From an uncultured Ruminococcus sp. (GTDB lineage Bacteria > Bacillota > Clostridia > Oscillospirales > Ruminococcaceae): 8,191 bases of DNA. The notes beneath the pieces were generated by a model that had not been told where the DNA came from, did no database searches, and saw nothing but the letters and a program-made list of their open reading frames with translations. Positions 6,612-8,191 of this stretch are shown one piece after another. The DNA lies in contig CACYBC010000023.1 of NCBI GenBank assembly GCA_902772615.1, positions 1-8,191 of the forward strand. The letters are read 5' to 3'. Position 1 is the stretch's first letter, and each line of letters begins with the position of its first letter. The translations under genes and the position numbers were made by a program.

Positions 6612-7574
6612 GTGGCTAAAGCAAGGAAAGAACGCAAGAGCGAGAGAAGAAACTATGAGAAGGATCTTTTCAGAGCAGAAAGAAACAGTGTGATCGACAT
6701 TGTCATCGCGCTGGTGCTTTCAATTGCTTCGGGAATCGGTATGGTCCTCGTTCAGACAGCTGAAAAACTTCCTGAGTGGATGGATCTGTACAGATATGCG
6801 ATCGTTTCTGCTGTCGTTTCGCTGCTCATATATTCGCTTATGAAACTGTTCCTGGCTATGGCAGAGAGAAGATCGTGCTCCGAGATCAGGAAGAACTCGG
6901 TGTATGCAGTCAGGCTCAAGGCGGAACAGCAGAAAACGATTAGCAGGGTACTGTCACGGCAAAGCGTACGCGAGCATTTTCTGTGTTTCTTTTTTATACT
7001 GGCTGTTCTTGCTGTCATCCTTGTCATCTCTTATGTCAGGACGGGAAACAGCAGTTCGCTGATAGTGCTTGCCCTTGCCTCCGTGCTGGGATTTGCCGTG
7101 ACGCTTGTCTCGTATGTGCGGGATATCATCAGAACTGCCTCCGCGGACGGGTTCTGCACAGTTTCCGAGAACGGGATCATTCAGGCAGGAAGAGTGTTCC
7201 CGTTCAGTGCCGCTGACGGAGACGTGCTGGAGATAATCAGGTTCCGCGATTACTATTCGGTAAGGTTCATTACTCCCGGGATACTGGGGCTGCTGGTCAA
7301 GACCGACTTTCCGCTTCCGCGCAGAGGTGCTGTCAGCAGGGAACTGATCGGCGCAGATGAGGAATCCGTTCTGACGACTACTCTTGTCCCGGTGAAATAC
7401 ACGGAGTCGGATGATTATTACAGTCAGCTGCCGTTCAGCAGGGATCCTGTTCTGAGCCGTCACGCTGAAGAGGAGGAGACTATCTCCATAGACAGCAGCA
7501 TGGTCCTCAGGATCGCAGCATATGCGGCCGCTTTGATGCTGATTGCGGCGGTAGTGATCGCAGCAAGTATCTAA
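6612..7574 (+). CDS. Five-helix membrane protein of unknown function
   Basis: I do not recognise the family. The 320-residue product starts at GTG with a good GGAGG site. It opens with a very basic cytoplasmic segment (1-25). Membrane helices are predicted at 27-48 and 61-83, then a charged linker at 85-120, helices at 122-142 and 148-168, a soluble region of about 125 residues (170-295), and a final helix at 296-319 that ends the protein. Part of the soluble region (GIIQAGRVFPFSAADGDV, then IIRFRDYYSVRFI) has alternating strands that recall YcxB-like or bacterial PH-like domains on membrane proteins; this is a weak resemblance. Residues 285-290 are an acidic run. It follows trmL by 56 bases without a terminator and is probably the last gene of the same transcript. 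It ends at a strong bidirectional terminator. Confidence 0.8.
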   Translation: MAKARKERKSERRNYEKDLFRAERNSVIDIVIALVLSIASGIGMVLVQTAEKLPEWMDLYRYAIVSAVVSLLIYSLMKLFLAMAERRSCSEIRKNSVYAVRLKAEQQKTISRVLSRQSVREHFLCFFFILAVLAVILVISYVRTGNSSSLIVLALASVLGFAVTLVSYVRDIIRTASADGFCTVSENGIIQAGRVFPFSAADGDVLEIIRFRDYYSVRFITPGILGLLVKTDFPLPRRGAVSRELIGADEESVLTTTLVPVKYTESDDYYSQLPFSRDPVLSRHAEEEETISIDSSMVLRIAAYAAALMLIAAVVIAASI

Positions 7575-7636
7575 CAAAAATAAAAGAAACAGTCCCGGGT
7601 TTTTCGGATACCCGGGACTGTTCTGTTTTTATTTTG
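7575..7636. terminator. Bidirectional intrinsic terminator between convergent genes
   Basis: ACAGTCCCGGGT (7589-7600) and ACCCGGGACTGT (7610-7621) form a perfect 12-bp stem with a 9-base loop. A-rich sequence precedes it and T-rich sequence follows it, so either strand has a U-rich tail. It lies between the plus-strand gene ending at 7574 and the minus-strand gene ending at 7639, and can serve both. Confidence 0.93.
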
Positions 7637-7638
7637 AT

Positions 7639-8112
7639 TCAGGCGTCAGCAGTGATGCTGAAACCATCAGCAAAGGAACCGTTCAGACTGAAATGATATA
7701 CCGTTCCCGCCGACACACTGAACCAGTCGGTTTCGCAGGGGTCACAGAAACCTACTCTGGCCGCTAGAGAATCGATATCTAGGTGTTCGAGACTGTCGGA
7801 AAGCATTACTGCGATCTTCATGCTCTCAGGAACGATCCCGTCTGGAAACATGGATGGATCAAAGAGGAAAGAGTGGGATTCATTTTTGGTAAAGCGGGAG
7901 CCGTTCGCATGGGACTGCGCAACACCTCCGCAAAAAACATCTCCCGCCCAGTACTCCACAGCGATCTGGTATACATCGTCGGGGGTATCAAGGCTGAAGG
8001 ACAGAACGATCTCGTCGGGACCGGCGGCAGTTTCTTTCGCTGTACAGCCGCTGAATGAAATGGCGAGAAGAAGCAGCAGGATCAGGGCTGGAATGCGGGA
8101 ACTCTTTTTCAT
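7639..8112 (-). CDS. Small lipoprotein with a CxxC motif, unknown function
   Basis: The 157-residue product has a classic signal peptide (MKKSSR, then a Leu-rich core) and a lipobox FSGC with Cys23 as the lipidated residue, so it should be anchored on the outer face of the membrane. The mature part is short and mostly beta-like, with alternating hydrophobic residues (EIVLSFSL, VYQIAVEYW, FSVSAGTVYHFSL). It has three further cysteines: Cys61 and a CDPC pair at 123-126, which could form a disulfide or bind metal; this is inference. I do not recognise a family. The start is chosen from the signal peptide; the bases just before it (TTTAGA) are a poor ribosome site. An in-frame TGA lies 6 bases upstream of the ATG. 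No convincing promoter is seen between 8113 and the window edge. Confidence 0.82.
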   Translation of the reverse strand: MKKSSRIPALILLLLLAISFSGCTAKETAAGPDEIVLSFSLDTPDDVYQIAVEYWAGDVFCGGVAQSHANGSRFTKNESHSFLFDPSMFPDGIVPESMKIAVMLSDSLEHLDIDSLAARVGFCDPCETDWFSVSAGTVYHFSLNGSFADGFSITADA

Positions 8113-8120
8113 TCTAAATC

Positions 8121-8161
8121 AGGCGCGGAGACCCGTGACTTCAGTCGTGGGAGGAGCGCCT
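8121..8161. other. Two-tier hairpin, resembles IS200/IS605-type right-end structure
   Basis: AGGCGC (8121-8126) pairs with GCGCCT (8156-8161). Inside, CCCGTGAC (8132-8139) pairs with GTCGTGGG (8144-8151) around a TTCA loop, with a purine internal loop (GGAGA/AGGA) between the tiers. As plus-strand RNA or single-stranded DNA all eight inner pairs hold, two as G-U/G-T wobbles; on the minus strand these become A-C mismatches. From memory, the CCCACGACTTTAGTCGTGGGAG type of hairpin is common near the right end of TnpB-carrying IS200/IS605 elements, where it also forms part of the guide (omega) RNA. No transposase is visible. There is no T run for a terminator. The structure is clear; the identity is uncertain. 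Confidence 0.5.
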
Positions 8162-8191
8162 ACCTCCAATTCTTCTTTGTTTTGCAAATTA

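Noticed and set aside
6954..7577. Minus-strand open frame of 207 codons opposite the five-helix membrane protein
   Set aside because: The plus-strand gene has a good ribosome site, clear membrane helices and a terminator after its stop; the antisense product has no recognisable feature.
8121..8161. Hairpin as an intrinsic terminator
   Set aside because: Neither strand has a run of T directly after the stem.
1..8191. CRISPR array, tRNA or rRNA genes
   Set aside because: No regularly spaced direct repeats, no cloverleaf with a CCA-type end or GTTCRAATC-like arm, and no rRNA-like stretches were seen.

Overview
The window looks like chromosomal DNA of a monoderm, low-to-mid GC Firmicute, probably of the class Clostridia. 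The signs are purine-rich Shine-Dalgarno sites of the GGAGG type, a near-consensus sigma-A promoter, two lipoproteins with Lys-rich signal peptides, an ECF-type vitamin transporter S component, a MacAB-like exporter without an outer-membrane partner, and frequent AGA/AGG and ATA codons. I cannot name the species. Genes fill nearly all of it. Seven lie on the plus strand and one on the minus strand, and no gap between genes exceeds about 175 bases.

Left part (1-2712): the 3' part of a MacA/HlyD-type adaptor gene overlaps a MacB/FtsX-type permease gene. Together they should form the adaptor and membrane halves of an ABC exporter or envelope-stress complex. The ATPase is not in the window. The unit ends at a strong intrinsic terminator. 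The adaptor carries a large acidic, beta-rich insertion where related proteins have a short coiled-coil turn.

Middle (2713-4230): a two-gene unit encodes a small protein I do not recognise, with two 13-residue EH..DCDA repeats and a C-terminal hydrophobic anchor, followed by a stomatin/prohibitin (SPFH) membrane-scaffold protein. It has its own terminator. This pairing is the best candidate here for an undescribed system.

Right-centre (4262-7636): a strong promoter (TTGAAA, 17 bp, TATAAT) starts a four-gene run. It holds a SurA/PrsA-like lipoprotein without a recognisable parvulin active site, an ECF S component, trmL (tRNA wobble-base 2'-O-methyltransferase) and a five-helix membrane protein of unknown function. 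The first three are tightly packed; the fourth follows after 56 bases. The run ends at a long bidirectional terminator.

Right edge (7639-8191): a small minus-strand lipoprotein gene with a CxxC motif converges on that terminator. Just upstream of its start, at 8121-8161, lies a conspicuous two-tier hairpin. It resembles, from memory, the right-end hairpin of IS200/IS605-type (TnpB) elements, but no transposase is visible, so it may be a remnant or the edge of an element outside the window.
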